A model generated the notes under the pieces. It saw only the letters and a program-made list of their open reading frames with translations, was not told the DNA's origin and ran no database searches. DNA of 64,000 bases from Eleusine coracana subsp. coracana (taxonomy: Eukaryota > Streptophyta > Magnoliopsida > Poales > Poaceae), in contig CM064421.1 of assembly GCA_032690845.1 (NCBI GenBank), forward strand, positions 36,446,963-36,510,962, written 5' to 3'. Positions 23,752-36,119 of the stretch are shown piece after piece; the stretch's first letter is position 1, and every line of letters starts with the position of its first letter. The position numbers and the translations under genes are program-made.

Positions 23752-26100
23752 GAGCCGAAGCGGCGAAGCCCCCGGACTCCTTGTCCTAGGGTTCCGTTCC
23801 CGCGCGGCGGCCGGACGTGGCGAGCCGAGGGGTGCGAGCGGCGGGCGGACGCGCGGGAGAGGAAGCGCGGAAAGGAGGGTTGATAAAAAGAGCGGCTGGG
23901 AGCAATCGAAACGAAACCGCCGGCGTCGTATTTACGGCCCTTGCCACTGACGGCGGTGTTCCTGGGGTTGCGTGCCGCGGTTGGGAAAAGGCGGTGCGGT
24001 GAGTTTTTGGAAGCTTGCGCTTTTGATGGATGTGGTGTTGCGGCCTGTACTGCGGCGGCACACGGCAGCCACGATTGATTGATTGGCGTCGTCGCGCTGT
24101 GGCGTGGCGTCCGCGGGTGGTTGGACGGTGCTTGGGACGTGTGTGGCGCGCGGAAACGTTGCGCGCACGGGCCCGTGGTTGGCGGATGCAGCTTGCAGCC
24201 GCACCTTGGGGCGTTCCGGGCGAGTCTCAGTCTCAGGAAGAAACTATGGCTGTCAGACACTCATGTTTGTTCGATTTTGCTGGGCCGCTTGTTTTCACAA
24301 CGTGCTGGGCCGCTTTGTTTTTGTTACCCAAACTCACCTTACACGATATCTCCTTTTTTTTTTTATTAGCTGCGAAAATATCGAACTATACTATGCTTGG
24401 TCATGCTACAAATTGCAGGTAATATGGGCAGCTATAAAGCACTAAAACTTGGGTATAGATGGTTAGTAGGCAGTTGCAGAACAATACGTTTATAGGATGA
24501 TATTTTGTTTGAAATTGTGCCTCTAACTACCTAGTTCTGAGGTTTTTACTATATTGTGAATGAAAAAGGAAATAAAGTCGGTTGCTGAGGTTTGGGATAA
24601 CTGTGAGCTTAAATTAATTTCTAGAATAACCTTGTCAACTATAATGTTGTGATGGTAAAATGAATTAGTAGTAGTAATAACAAAGGTCCTCACTATGAAT
24701 AAAGATTCAAGCTTTATTTTGGCAATATGAAAATAGTGGGACATAATCTTCTAACTGTTTATATGTTCTGGTTAGCTATAGAGGTATAACTCTTGTGTTC
24801 ATTAGTAATAGAGGTATAAGTTTTGTGTTCATTAGTAATAGAGGTATAACTTATGTGTTCATTCCATCTACAGCCTAAAAATTATGGTCCCACTTATGTT
24901 CAACTAAGAAAAATATAGCTAGGAACTAGGTACAATAAGAAAAATAATGTTTTGTATTGAATATCATCTCAACTGCAATGTTCACATGGATATAGTTATT
25001 AAGAAATGGTATTATATTTAATATTCAAGTATACGGTGAGCTATCCAACAAATGGGATCTTATGTGCAAAGTCTCACAATAGTATGAAAGAATAAAATAG
25101 CATTAGTTCTAGAGGAAATAAATAAAAAATGACTTTACTCATTTTTAGGACACTGTAGCCGGTAGTTGCTTTACACCATCTCTTGCAGATTTAGCAAATG
25201 TAAGGGACCAAATTATTCTTAGTATAACTAGTTAAACATAGGTCAAACTAGTGTCATGTAGGAGCCATATAAACTCAAAGTAATGTAACTATATATTTTG
25301 TTCTCGTTTATGTAATGAGAAAAGTTATGTTTATTTTCTTTTATAAAAAATTGCAAATATAAATATTTAAAGTACCAACAATTTTTTCTAACAAATTTGA
25401 CCTATCACAAGCTCACAACTAAAGTGTCTTGATCTTTCTATCATAAGATGGATTTGTAACTTAGTGCAAGGTAATATTTTGCTCTCTTTTTGCAATGCTA
25501 TGTTTCTCAATTTTTGACGTAATGTATTGGTTTGTCCATCGATGAAATGTTTTAACTCAACGTAGTACTAAGTTCTCGGTCGTTTTGGAATGTCTGTCAT
25601 GTTTTGGTTTATGGTCTTAGGGGAATGTGGCTGTCATACTCTGGTTATACTGTGGACTTTTGTTGGTGGCCATGCTCTGTTGTATGTGGCTGGGGAACCT
25701 TCTTGTTGAATGTGGGTTCTGTTTTGTATGTTGAACAATTAGCATTATGAAACAGTAGAGCTTTTTTGAGCCCGTACGTGCAACTGCTTGTTAAGAAAAG
25801 AGAACCAAGCTTGCTGAGCAAGAGAGCGACAAGTAATGTGCAAATTGATAGAGATGACAGGATACTTGCTATAGTACTTCATATAATCTTTGATGATAGT
25901 TTTAGTGAATTTGTACACGATGTAGAAACATAGTCACACATACATCCAATTGATATCGATCGATGACACGTATGCAAGTCACTGAGGCGAGCTGGTGCAC
26001 AACAACACTTACCAGCTGCTTATTTTTCACAGTCCACTGTGGGGAGCTTAGGGTCACGAGCTACACACTGCACAAATGGAGTCACGGCGCAACATAGCTA
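23752..26100. other. Spacer between acetyltransferase and CYP78A
   Basis: GC-rich promoter and leader of the acetyltransferase to about 24200, then 1.8 kb of AT-rich sequence with no gene recognised. It contains the triplicated 30-base repeat at 24776-24866. Confidence 0.5.
24776..24866. repeat. Three tandem copies of a 30-base unit
   Basis: The unit is GAGGTATAACT plus TTGTGTTCATTAGTAATA, repeated three times with one or two substitutions, the last copy incomplete. Confidence 0.9.
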
Positions 26101-28088
26101 TCAACACACCTTCACCTTGTGGCACCTTGGGCGCACGCGGACTTGGAGCGGCACTGCCATCTCGCACGACAGGCGGAGCACCTCCGACAGGTCGACGGCG
26201 CCGGCCGGCAGCCACTCGAACTCGTGCAGCAGCGTGGCCATCCATGTCGTCACGGTCGTCATGGCCAGTGACTTGCCCGGGCAGCTCCTCCTTCCGGACC
26301 CGAACGGCACGAGCCTTCCGTCGGCGCCGAGCACGGACACGTCCTGGGCCTTGCCGCCCGGGAGGAAGCGCTCGGGCTGGAACTCGAGCGGCGCGTCCCA
26401 CACCTCCGGGTCGCGGCTGATGGCCCACTGGTTCACCATCGCGGTGGTGCCCGCCGGGACGAGGTGGCCGTCCACGTACGTGTCGGAGATGGCCCTGTGG
26501 CGCCACGAGAGCAGCGGGCCCGGCGGGTGCATCCTCAGAGCCTCCTTGAGCAGGGCGTGCAGGTAAGGCAGCGACGGCGTCGCGGACTCGGTGGCGGGGT
26601 TGTTCCGGCCGACGACCTCGTCGAGCTCGCTGTGCACATTGGCTTGGACGTCGCGGTGGAGGACGACGCGGGCGAGGGTCCACTCCATGAGCACGGCCAT
26701 GGCATCTGTTCCTCTGAAGATCATCTCCTGACGATAGAAAATAAGGACGGCTGTTTTAGTTTCTAGCTAGTTCAGTGCTGCAATAATCTGTTGCTACTGA
26801 CCATCCGTTTATGAGATTCTTATTACATAAAAAAATTGGCAGGAGGAGGAAACTAAATATTTTTAAGTGGCTTTGCTACTCTTTTCTTAGATCGTGATTC
26901 GAACAAAAAGTAGTACCCATGATCTTGCACTCTTGTTTCCTGTAGTCCTGTTGTATTTAGTGTGTTAGCCTACGTTTTTTTAGAAATATTAGCTGGTGTG
27001 TATAATTTTTTTTTTTGATATAGAGAGACGTTCAGGCGCTGGTTTTGTGCTGTCAGTAGTGGACAGCAGTTAATTGCATGAGCTCTTACCCAAAGCACAG
27101 CGGCGATGTCTGCGTCGGAGAGCCGCTCGCTCTCCTGCAGGGACAGCAAGATGTCAACGAAATCACGCGCCTCTCCGACGCCCGCCTTGTTGGCACGGTG
27201 CTCCCGGATGATACCGTGCACGAACCGGTTCACCCGCGGCATGAGCTCCGCGCAACGCGCACCCACGCCGTGCGGGTCCAGCGGCGCGAGCCCGGGGAAG
27301 TAGTCGCACCAGTTCTCCTTACCGAGGAGCTCGTACCCTTCCTGCACCATCTCCAGCAGCTCCCGCACCTCCTCCGACGCCGCCGACACGTCGTACTCCT
27401 TGCCGAACACGAACCGCATGATGTAGTAGAGCGACGCCCGTCGAAGCAGCCCGCGCACCTGGACGACGCCGCCGCCGCGCAGCGCGGCGACGACGCCCTC
27501 CCCGACGCGCGCGCGGTAAGGCGCGAAGGCGTCGACCTGCCTCGGGCCGAACAGGTGGGCCGCCGCGACGCGCCGGAGCGCGCGCCAGTACGGCCCGTGC
27601 TCCGCGAACCCGATGGAACGGTGGAACATGAGCCCGTACGCCGCGTGGTTCGTCGGCCGGTCCGCGAACGCCGGGTTGTCGAGGATCTCCTTGGCCACGT
27701 CGGGGTGGGACGTGACCACCGCGCGGACCGGGCCCAGCGACAGCGCCATCAGCCGCTTGGCACCCGGCCGGCCCGACGCCTCGTGGGCCAGCGAGCGGTG
27801 CGCCAGCCCGGACATGAGGCCCAGGCTGCCGACGACGGGGAGCCCTTTGGGACCCGGGATCGGAGACGGCGTCGGGCGCTGGCCCCGTGCCCTCCAGTAC
27901 CTGCCCCATGCAGGGCCACCTGGGTGAGCCCAGTAGAGCAGGGACGCGCCTGCCCATGCGAAGAGGGCGATGTAACCCAAGCTAGTGCCTACGGCGACAA
28001 GCGCGCTCATGTTCTCGTGCTGCCCGCCGGAGATGGTCGGGATTAAGGTCAGGGGCAGCACCCACCAGCCCTCAGCAGTGCTCTCCAT
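26101..28088 (-). CDS. Cytochrome P450 of the CYP78A subfamily, 2 exons
   Basis: Exon 1 28088-27090 and exon 2 26727-26101 join in phase 0 to 541 residues, normal for CYP78A. An N-terminal membrane segment (about residues 25-50) anchors it in the ER. The Pro-rich hinge PIPGPKGLPVVG follows. Further motifs are the I-helix region EMIFRGTDA at the exon junction, EALR of the ExxR motif (about 395-398), PERF, and the heme-binding FGSGRRSCPG with Cys near 482. CYP78A enzymes (maize CYP78A1, rice PLASTOCHRON1, Arabidopsis KLUH) control organ and seed size and leaf initiation through an unidentified mobile signal. The single intron in the I-helix region is typical of the group. Which CYP78A member this is cannot be settled here. 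Confidence 0.95.
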
Positions 28089-28144
28089 CGTTAGTGTGCT
28101 GTGTTTCGTTGCGCTGTGTGATCTGAGCTGCAGCACGGGGGCGG

Positions 28145-28152
28145 TATTTATA
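28145..28152 (-). promoter_or_regulatory. TATA box of CYP78A gene
   Basis: TATAAATA on the minus strand, 57 bases before the ATG at 28088, which implies a 5' leader of only about 25-30 bases. Confidence 0.65.
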
Positions 28153-28159
28153 GAATTTT

Positions 28160-31100
28160 CTGAGAGGGAACATTCCAGGGGCCATGTAAAGGTGACTCAA
28201 TCATTGCCAACAAAAGATTTAAAAAATGCACTGCTGAGCCCTGCCTTTTATTTTCCTTTGCTCTGTGTTTTTCTTTTGCTATATTATCTATCACTGAATT
28301 ATAGCCAAAAAAAATAGCACAAGTTAACCATTGTCCACAAATTAAGCCACATTTAATTTGACTGGAAATTGGAAACCTAGATAGCAAGTCAATCTTTTAA
28401 CCAGTCCACATATAGTACATCGTTTCTAACAAAATTTAACATATTCTCACATATATACCATCTACTACATCCAAACAAATAGTAACTACTTGTACCATTT
28501 CATCCACCTAACCAAAACTCAGGATGGTCCCATTATTCTCTACTTCATGCGATGCAACCAACCAAATACTACCTTACTTTTAGTTTTGGCTGGTTTAATG
28601 AAACTTAATAAGCCACAATTCAGTATATGGCTAGTTTGTTGACTATTCTTCGTTCATTGAAATTTATGACCTCCATGATCGTATTGTAGAAGATTTTTGG
28701 TGCTCTCTTCTACAATGTAACTAGCTACCTTCTCCACCTTTGCTGGCTATCATGTAAACTGGCGCACGATGCCATCCAACTGTTTGTGGCATGCTCATGA
28801 TCAAATGGTAAATCAATATATGGTGCGGATCCTCTCCGCCCGTTCTTCTAAAAAAAATTATATGATTATAATATGTGTTCTTGTTTTTTATTGCTTTTTT
28901 ACAGGCACATGATATGAATGAGACTATTCCTGCACAATCATGCTCTTAGGTTATTACATACATCAGCTTGTGCGGCAATAAAATGAGTTTGGCCCATCTC
29001 ATGTTCCATATGTCATCTTTCGTTGAATACTGAGTATGTCCTTTTTCTGCAAGCTCTGCAACTCGATCGCATCACTACATGTAGATGGTTATGCTGGAGA
29101 GTTGGAGTAGTTATGCTGCTTGAAACTAATGTACAATCTTTAGATCCACCAAATGAGGAGAAGGTTAGTTCTCGGGCTAAAGGATAAGAGAGACTAGCAG
29201 ACGTCGTACCAAATCCATTAGTAGTAGGACCGAATGATATTTCAAAGTACAGTTTGCTTTCAGTGACCCGTGCGTTAGTTTCGCCACCGATTTCATATTC
29301 CAAATATCCCTTTCTGGGGAGGAATACACCCTGTGCAATACGTGGACAGATGCGCGGAAAATTCATGGCAACACACAAAACAATCACGAACAAATCAGGA
29401 AGCGTATCCCCCTGTTTCAGGTTGGAGAGATCCTGCCTGAAGGCGGCCATTCATCGCCTTTTGGTGTGCAGACATCATCTGAAAGCTTGAGATAAACGAC
29501 CCGAGGTAGCTAGTCTTCTTCCACTGTTGCTGTTGCCTAACTCCTCCGGACGGACGCGGGGACAGGAAGGCCCGACGTGTCGCCTCGCCGAACGCCTGGA
29601 AAAGAGTTTGTTTTTCAATCGAGGATGTACTTGAGCAGCAATTTCACCAGAAGTATATCAAGCATTCGCCGGAATTCAGGATCGAAATGCAGACACCGAC
29701 TCTCCGTTCGCAGCACACCCGTTGATGGTCACCATCCAGCCTTCATTCCAGGCATTTGAGCACGCCGTTTTATCGCGACTGACAAGTGAAAATTCAAACG
29801 AACTGGATCCAGCAGTAAAACGATACGGAAACGCACGTTTCTGTCACGACATACGGGCCGCTGGACTGCCGTGGACGAGCAGTCGAGCATGGATTAGCCC
29901 GAGAGTCCGTCGTGGCGTCGGTATCCGCCAGGGCACCCAGCGATTCAAACAGGGAAATGAAAAACAAGTGTTCCCCTGATTTGCTTTTTGATTCGGGAAA
30001 CTAATCGCGATCGGAGTCCAGATGAAGATCAGGGCTTTCTGCACGCGCGCCGACGAGCGTTGATCTCCTCCCGGCTCCCGACCTAACCGGAGTTCTTATT
30101 TCTTAATGAGACGCGCCTGGTACTTACTCCGTAGTTTGGCACCTCAAATCTCATGATATACTATACATTGCGGGCGTGCTACACAATGGATCCTATTGTG
30201 TGCACGAATAATTGTCCTCCTTCGAAATAAGAAACAAAGAAATACGCTTAGTTGTTAATAACAGTATCGATTCACATGCTGCACGCATTGACGCATAGCA
30301 TCTTTTTTATCTTTCTACAGGATTATGGAGATGGGGAGCCTTTGTTTGGGCCTAAACTAATTTTGCTGAGCTAAGCTCCAACGCAAGTAAGCTTCCCCGA
30401 TTCTAGCTAATTTCCGGCAATTTCTTGCTCGCTCGATCGGTAGCTGTGCGGTCAAAATTCGGATCGAGTTTTGGTTCGTTCAAAGATTTAATCGACGGGG
30501 AAAAGGTAAATCTGGTCGAGCACCTTTGCGAGGTGACATTTACGGTTAATTCTTGGTTCTGCTCTTTTGGCTACTCTCCGTGTGATCCACTGTTGACTTG
30601 TCTCTGTCAGGACCGGATGCGCAACTGACTGACGACTTTGTCCGCAGCATGTAACGAGATATCCATTTGTCAGTGGAGAACCCTAACTGCCAAAAAGCTG
30701 AAAGGAAGCATGCGATTCCGATATACGCGACCTTTTTGTATGATAAATCCAAAGCAAATTCTGTTGGAGGCGCAAATTGCCTGTATAAATTACGCTGTGA
30801 TTCGATCTCGCAATCTTTTGTGGCAGAATCGAAATTTCCTGTTTCTGCACACTTGCAGAGCTAGCAGATTCAGAGCCTGATTGATTATCTAATGCACTGC
30901 TTTGCACATAATACAAACGGAATCGTTTTCCAAAATTTTATTAACCATCACAAGCCAATGTGCAGGTGACTACTGCTCCACTCCCGTGAAAATAAAGGTG
31001 GGGGTGTGCTCATACACATAACACCACTCACTGATCTTTTGCCATTTCTCCCGAAAAAGTTGGCTTGTTACGTATCTTTCAGAGTTGATGATCCCTAAGA

Positions 31101-32650
31101 ATATGGCTTTTGATTGAGGCAAATATAACTGCTACCTAAGCCTCACATTCAGCTATATCCAGAGTATGATGGCATACGGACCATCATGCCAATTGCCAAC
31201 TCATTCACTTGAAAGTACAGAGTTACTCAAGGTCTTGTCATTGGCTCATAGGTTCAGATCAAATATAATATTTGCAGAGGCAATAATGCCCGGTTCAGAC
31301 TACTTGCTTCAAGATATTTCAGCATCCGGAGTGAAAGGTTCCTCTTGTGTTTTTTATCGTCGTCTCCATTGGCTAAGCTAGCTCTAAAGTAAGTAGACTA
31401 CAATCAATCAACCAACAGCATGATCAGTTCAACTCATACATATCTCCATGCAGACGGAGTGGTGCTATGGATGTGACTGAACTGCTGCCTATAGTCGTTA
31501 CACTCGCTACTGATTACACTTGGAGTGCTACTTCGAATATAATTATTTGGCCGTAAGTGTTCCATGATGATCAGAGGTCTCACAACGAATTGCGCTTTTT
31601 TCCCCCTTACTTGAGTACCGAGCAAACGAAGAAATTCAGAAGCACGGCCAGCCGAGTTGACTTGAACTCTGTTAATCCACCGAAGAATATTGACAACTAT
31701 GATGCAACTAGCAAAGTTAGTTGCCTCCTGAGAGCATAACCAGTCTCTTCATGTGCGTATATACGGCATCAGCGCTGCCAATTCTCCAGACAACTAATGA
31801 GCAGTGGGATCGTTCCCACGTTCATCAGCTCCTTGCCTTTTCGTAGCCGATCTATGCCATTCATGACGCAGAAAGCATATCTGGAACCCAGAAATCGCAT
31901 GGAAGAGTGACGATGACGCTAGGCGATTGTTCGTGCTTTGACCGGGTTGCTTTCACTGTTGTGTTCGGCCACTTTTCTTGTCCTCTGCGATCTGCCCGGG
32001 CGCGGTCAAACTAAACTAATCGGAGCGTTCGTGCGGTGCGGTCCAGCCCAACTCTTTCTTGGTCCCTTGTGCTTGACTTGTCTTCACTTTTTTTTTCTTA
32101 CCCGTTAGGCGAAGACCGTAGGACTTGACCTGCTTTTATATCCTGGGAGCTCATGTGTGTTTTTTGTTTTGAGCAAAGGGAGCTGATGTGTGTGCAACGT
32201 CACTGAACAGGCATCACGCCCGTCAATGGAGAAGATAATTAACCTTCCAAGTTCCGACGATGAGATTGGGCTTGTTACCAAGCCGGAGGTAGTTTTTTGC
32301 TACTGGGCTGTGGTGACGATTTTGGACGGGGAAGTTGCAATGGGCCTTTTGCCAAAAGAACGTGGGCTTTCGAGCTCAGCTTACTCACGAACATCTCAGC
32401 CCATCTTTCTCAACCACGCACGCTGTCCTGTTCGACAACAGACTCTTCTATCCATGGTTCTTCATCCCTTCCATCCGGCCACGTTCTCATCATCGTTAAT
32501 ATTTCGGAAAAGAAAAAAGACAGATAAACTACAGAAATACTCACAGGTTGTCTCCAATCTCACGCGCTAAACCCATAACAAAATTGTTTAAAACCAGCCT
32601 ACCGACATCGCACCCTTCCTTACATGCGCGCACATCGCCTCTCGAATCCC
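28160..32650. other. Large spacer between CYP78A and IQD gene
   Basis: About 4.5 kb with no gene I can support. Composition is AT-rich to 29000, mixed beyond. Several short open frames exist (for example 29013-29450 minus), but none shows a known motif, a splice partner or a convincing start context. It probably holds promoters of the two divergent genes and old repeat debris. Confidence 0.5.
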
Positions 32651-32659
32651 CGACACCCA

Positions 32660-32667
32660 TTTATACC
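32660..32667 (+). promoter_or_regulatory. Probable TATA box of IQD gene
   Basis: TTTATACC about 95 bases before the start codon. Confidence 0.4.
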
Positions 32668-32756
32668 ACGTCGCCGGCCCGGCGTCCACCGCCACAACAA
32701 AGTCATCGCCAAATATCATCACACTGCGCCACAAAGCAAGAACAAGTACACCCGCC

Positions 32757-33737
32757 ATGGCCAGAGCAAGGAGCCTGTGCTGCTTCGTGTCGCCGACCCG
32801 CGGCAAGCCCTCGGACGTCAAGACCCGCCGCAGCACCGCCGCGTGCATCTGCTGCATCGGGCCCCACCACAAGCCTTCCGGCGCCGGCGGCCTCGGCCCC
32901 AACGCCGCCGCCGCTGACCTGAGCGCGCGGTCGCCGCTCATCGGCTGCTGCGGCAGCGGAGAGAACGTCCGCGGCCGCACACCCACGCGCACGCCCACGG
33001 CCCGGCGCCTCTGCGGCGCGCGATCCCGCACGCCGCGCGTGGTGGTGGTCAACAAGGCGGCTTCTGCGGTGAGGACGCCGCGCACCCCGACCACGCCGCT
33101 CGGGCGGCAGCAGCAGCAGCAGCGCGGGTGCTGCGTGCAGGGGAACGCGAAGCTGGGCAGGCGGCGGAGCTGGTTCCGGTCCGCGCGGCAGGCGGTGGTG
33201 GCGCAGCAGCTGCAGAACACGCCGCGCTTCCCGGCAGGCCGCGACGGCGGCGTGAAGGTACACGACGCGCGGGTCGCGGAGGTGGAGACGCAGCAGCAGG
33301 CGGCGAAGGCGAAGGTGGTGGTGGTGGTGGAGGAGGAGGCGTGCTCCAACGACGACGAGTACGCGCAGCTGTGCAGGGAGGGGTTCTCGCGGGAGGACGT
33401 GGCCGCGGTCACCATCCAGGCATTCTTCAGAGGCCACCTGGTGAGTGAACACAACATTCCTATACCTTCCTTGAATGTCTGCTGCCTGGTGAGCTAGCGT
33501 GTCGAATGCTGAGAAAGAACCATTGCTGTTGTTGATTGACAGGCGCGGCGGGCGTGCAAGGCGCTCAAGAGTCTGGTGAGGATTCAGGCGGTGGCGCGGG
33601 GCGCGTACGTGCGACGGCAGGCGGAGGTGGCGATCCACTGCATGCAGGCGATGGTCCGGCTGCAGGTGCGCGTGCGCGCCAGGCAGATGCTCACCAAGCC
33701 CAAGGACAAGGAGGGGCAGCTCCTCCTGCACAGCTGA
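32757..33737 (+). CDS. IQD (IQ67-domain) calmodulin-binding protein, 2 exons
   Basis: Exons 32757-33440 and 33543-33737 join in phase 0 to 292 residues. The protein is basic, rich in Arg, Ala and Thr, with a short poly-Gln run near residue 120. The IQ67 domain spans the intron: EDVAAVTIQAFFRGHL ends exon 1 and ARRACKALKSLVRIQAVARG starts exon 2, followed by RRQAEVAIHCMQAMVRLQ. Two IQ-type motifs with interleaved hydrophobic calmodulin-recruitment residues are visible. The phase-0 intron at this exact site is a hallmark of IQD genes. IQD proteins bind calmodulin and tether it to microtubules, membranes or the nucleus. This is a short member that ends soon after the domain, without the usual long C-terminal DUF4005 region. 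The Cys-rich N-terminus (CCF, CICCIG, GCCG) is unusual. Confidence 0.93.
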
Positions 33738-34286
33738 TCGATCTAAAGGGCCGCGTGCAAATTCTTCGTCTTCACCCCGAAATAATTCTGGAAAATGCAG
33801 ACATTGCAGCACCGGACGCGCTGTGTGCGAAAACAAAACTGGGTACGAAATGCTGGCCTTGTGTGCTGTGCAAAGACACTTGATGTGTTTTTTTTTCTTC
33901 TGTTGTAATGAACTTTGCCTGGGTTTGTTATTACACTGTGATTTGAATTGATTGTTCTCTTCTTTTTTTCTGTTTTGATTTGTGGGAACTGTTGTGTACC
34001 GTAACATGGTGCGTCTCTTCTTGTATCCGTGCATTGTCTGTTGTTCACACGTTATAAATCACATGCAAGTTTGCAAAGCCAAAAACAGGAAATTCTACAT
34101 ACGACGACACTGAAACATCAATTTCATTCAAAATGGGGGCGGGCATACATTTTATTCCACAGCGGATAAAGCTCTGGACACACAAGTTCAAAACAACAAA
34201 CGGCAACCAACTTCCATTGACGACGCATGCGACGGAAAGGCACAAGCAACTTCAGAAAACGGATTAGATGTTCCCGGGGTGGACGG
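33738..34286. other. Convergent 3' regions of IQD and first GST gene
   Basis: 550 bases of T-rich and A-rich 3' flanking sequence between convergent genes. No other feature seen. Confidence 0.5.
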
Positions 34287-35389
34287 CTAGTGCTGATTGT
34301 TGTTGTTGTTGTTGTTATTGTAATTGTTGTTGTTGTAATTGTTGTTGTTCTTGTTCCTGCCTTGCTCACCGTTGGACGGCGGGCGCATCTGCTGGCCGTT
34401 GTTGGCGTCAGGAGGCGGCGGGCGCTGCAGGCTCTTGACGTACTTCCACGTGTCGCGGCTGGAGATCTCCTCCCACCACCTGCTGACGTTCTTGCGCGAT
34501 TCGAAGAGGCGGCGCGACCGCGGGTCGGCGGCGAGTTTGTCGCCGTTGGGCAGGTGCGACAGGTCAGCGATGGTGAAGTTGTCGCCGGTGAGGAACCTGG
34601 CCTCCTCCAGCCGCTGCTCGTAGATGTCGAACAGCTTCTCCAGGTCCTTTTTCCGCTGCTCGAACAGCTTCACCATCTCCTCCTCCTTGTTCTGCGCCAC
34701 CGCATCTCCTCCTCCTCCTCCTCCTCCGGCCGCCATGCCCACGCGCTTGGTCGACGCGTTCACCACGGCAACGTCCCTCTCCTTGCCATTGCCGTTGACA
34801 TTATTGCCGTTGCCATTATTGCCGTTGGTGTCGTTCTGCTTGGGCAGGGACGGCGGCAGGAGGGCGAGGCTGTAGACCATCTCGGCGCTGGGCGCGTCGA
34901 AGCTCTGCGCCTCCGTCATCAGCCACTGCTCGATGGACGCCCGCTCCAGCGCGCCCGTGCCGATCAGGTCCGGGTTCCCCTGCTTCGCGTACTTGTGCGA
35001 GATGTGACGAAGGATCCCCCTCGAGTCTGCATGTCAAGCAAGATTCACAATAACCTGCGTACGGTGCATTGCTCACCTACTGCCTAGTACTACAAAAGAA
35101 TGCTCGATCGTGGGCTTACCGGAGAGGGTGAGGCCGTCGTCCTCGAATGTGAGCGCCTCCCCGTGCGGCTGCGCCATCACACAGAAGCATCAGAAGGCAT
35201 CAACGTGCATCAGTGTAACTCTGCCAATTGAGTATGTACCTGGAGCTTGAGGTACTGGGGCATGCGTTTGGGGCCGCGGTACGCGTCGACGCGGATGAGC
35301 TGGAACTCGACCTCCTTCTCGAACAGGCACATGAGCACGCGTGCCACCTCCGCAGAGGTGGGCGACCCGAAAACCTTCACGCTTGCCAT
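34287..35389 (-). CDS. Phi-class glutathione S-transferase with Asn-rich insertion and tail, 3 exons
   Basis: Exons 35389-35240, 35168-35120 and 35026-34287 join to 312 residues; normal GSTFs have about 215-225. The N-terminal thioredoxin fold starts MASVKVFGSPTSAEVARV with the Ser of the active-site region. The C-terminal all-helical domain has LERASIEQWL and FLTGDNFTIADLSHLPN. Two additions stand out: about 50 residues rich in Asn and Gly around 128-178, and about 45 residues after 267 that end in a poly-Asn tract broken by Tyr. The GQVPAF motif of the family reads GEALTF, so the cis-proline is replaced by Leu. It is the first of four tandem GSTFs and the most diverged. Both long additions are encoded by expanded triplets and keep the frame open, so this is not simple decay. 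Confidence 0.88.
34296..34350. repeat. GTT/AAC trinucleotide microsatellite in coding sequence
   Basis: TTGTTGTTG-type repeats which on the minus strand encode the poly-Asn tail of the first GST. Length polymorphism between accessions is likely. Confidence 0.85.
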
Positions 35390-35495
35390 TGCAGCGGGCT
35401 GTGAAACAAGGGGAAACTCAGAGCTTGGTGGTGGCGAACTGGAACTCTTGAAGAGTGGCGATGTTTGTGTGCGACACTTGGATCGTTTGGGTGCG

Positions 35496-35503
35496 CTTAT
35501 ATA
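35496..35503 (-). promoter_or_regulatory. TATA box of first GST gene
   Basis: TATATAAG on the minus strand, 107 bases before the ATG at 35389. Confidence 0.65.
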
Positions 35504-35589
35504 CTTGCCAAAGTGGGGATGCGGAAATTCCTTGCTTCGCAACGGGTAAATCTAAAGATAGAAAAAGAAAGAAAAGAGGCAGTAAAGAG

Positions 35590-36010
35590 CAAAGTTTTGG
35601 ATGCTAATTAAAGGGAAAGAGAAGGCTTTACTGGATTGATCTGTGTGTCGCATAAGGTAGCATCATTGCAGCCACTGGATACCAAGGTTAGACTGGTCAT
35701 CACACACAAAAAAGAAGAGAGAGAGAGAGAGAGAGAAACATATAGCCGACACTGAGAGCGAGAATTCCTTCCTAAAATGAAATAAAGGTTCGCTAGAAAA
35801 AAAAAAACACCTAATATGTTCATCGGTTTGTTTACTAACCAAAGTAGGATTATTACCATATTGGTAAAATTTCAACATGCTTAAATAAGTCAAGTACTAA
35901 AACAGATGAAAGTGTTGGATGCTAATTAAGGGAAAGGGGAGGCTTACTAGGTTGGCCTATGTCGCATAATTAAGGTAGCATCATGGCAGCCACTGGATAC
36001 CAGGTTATTA
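35590..36010. repeat. Direct duplication of about 100 bases upstream of first GST
   Basis: The segment TTGGATGCTAATTAA to CAGCCACTGGATACCA occurs at about 35597-35682 and again at about 35914-36002 with small indels. Fragments of the adjoining TTTGTTTACTAAC and ATGCTTAAATAAGT blocks recur near 35830, 36410 and 37030. Confidence 0.75.
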
Positions 36011-36119
36011 CAGCGTTAATCAAATCAGACAAGCATATAGCACAATTGAGAGCGACAAGTTCTCTCAAATTAAAGAAAGTTTGTGAGAAACAATCTGTTC
36101 TGAATATTTAATTATTTAC

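Noticed and set aside
27078..28046. 322-residue plus-strand frame opposite CYP78A exon 1
   Set aside because: Antisense shadow; the minus strand carries P450 motifs.
29013..29450. 145-residue minus-strand frame in the CYP78A-IQD spacer
   Set aside because: Looks more protein-like than most, but I see no known motif, splice partner or promoter, so it is not listed as a gene.
32588..34034. Long minus-strand frames of 289 and 443 residues opposite the IQD gene
   Set aside because: They oppose a plus-strand gene with recognised IQ67 motifs and a conserved intron. Their composition is that of an antisense GC-rich frame.
34227..35087. 286-residue plus-strand frame opposite the first GST
   Set aside because: Antisense shadow; the Val-rich start is merely the complement of the AAC repeat.
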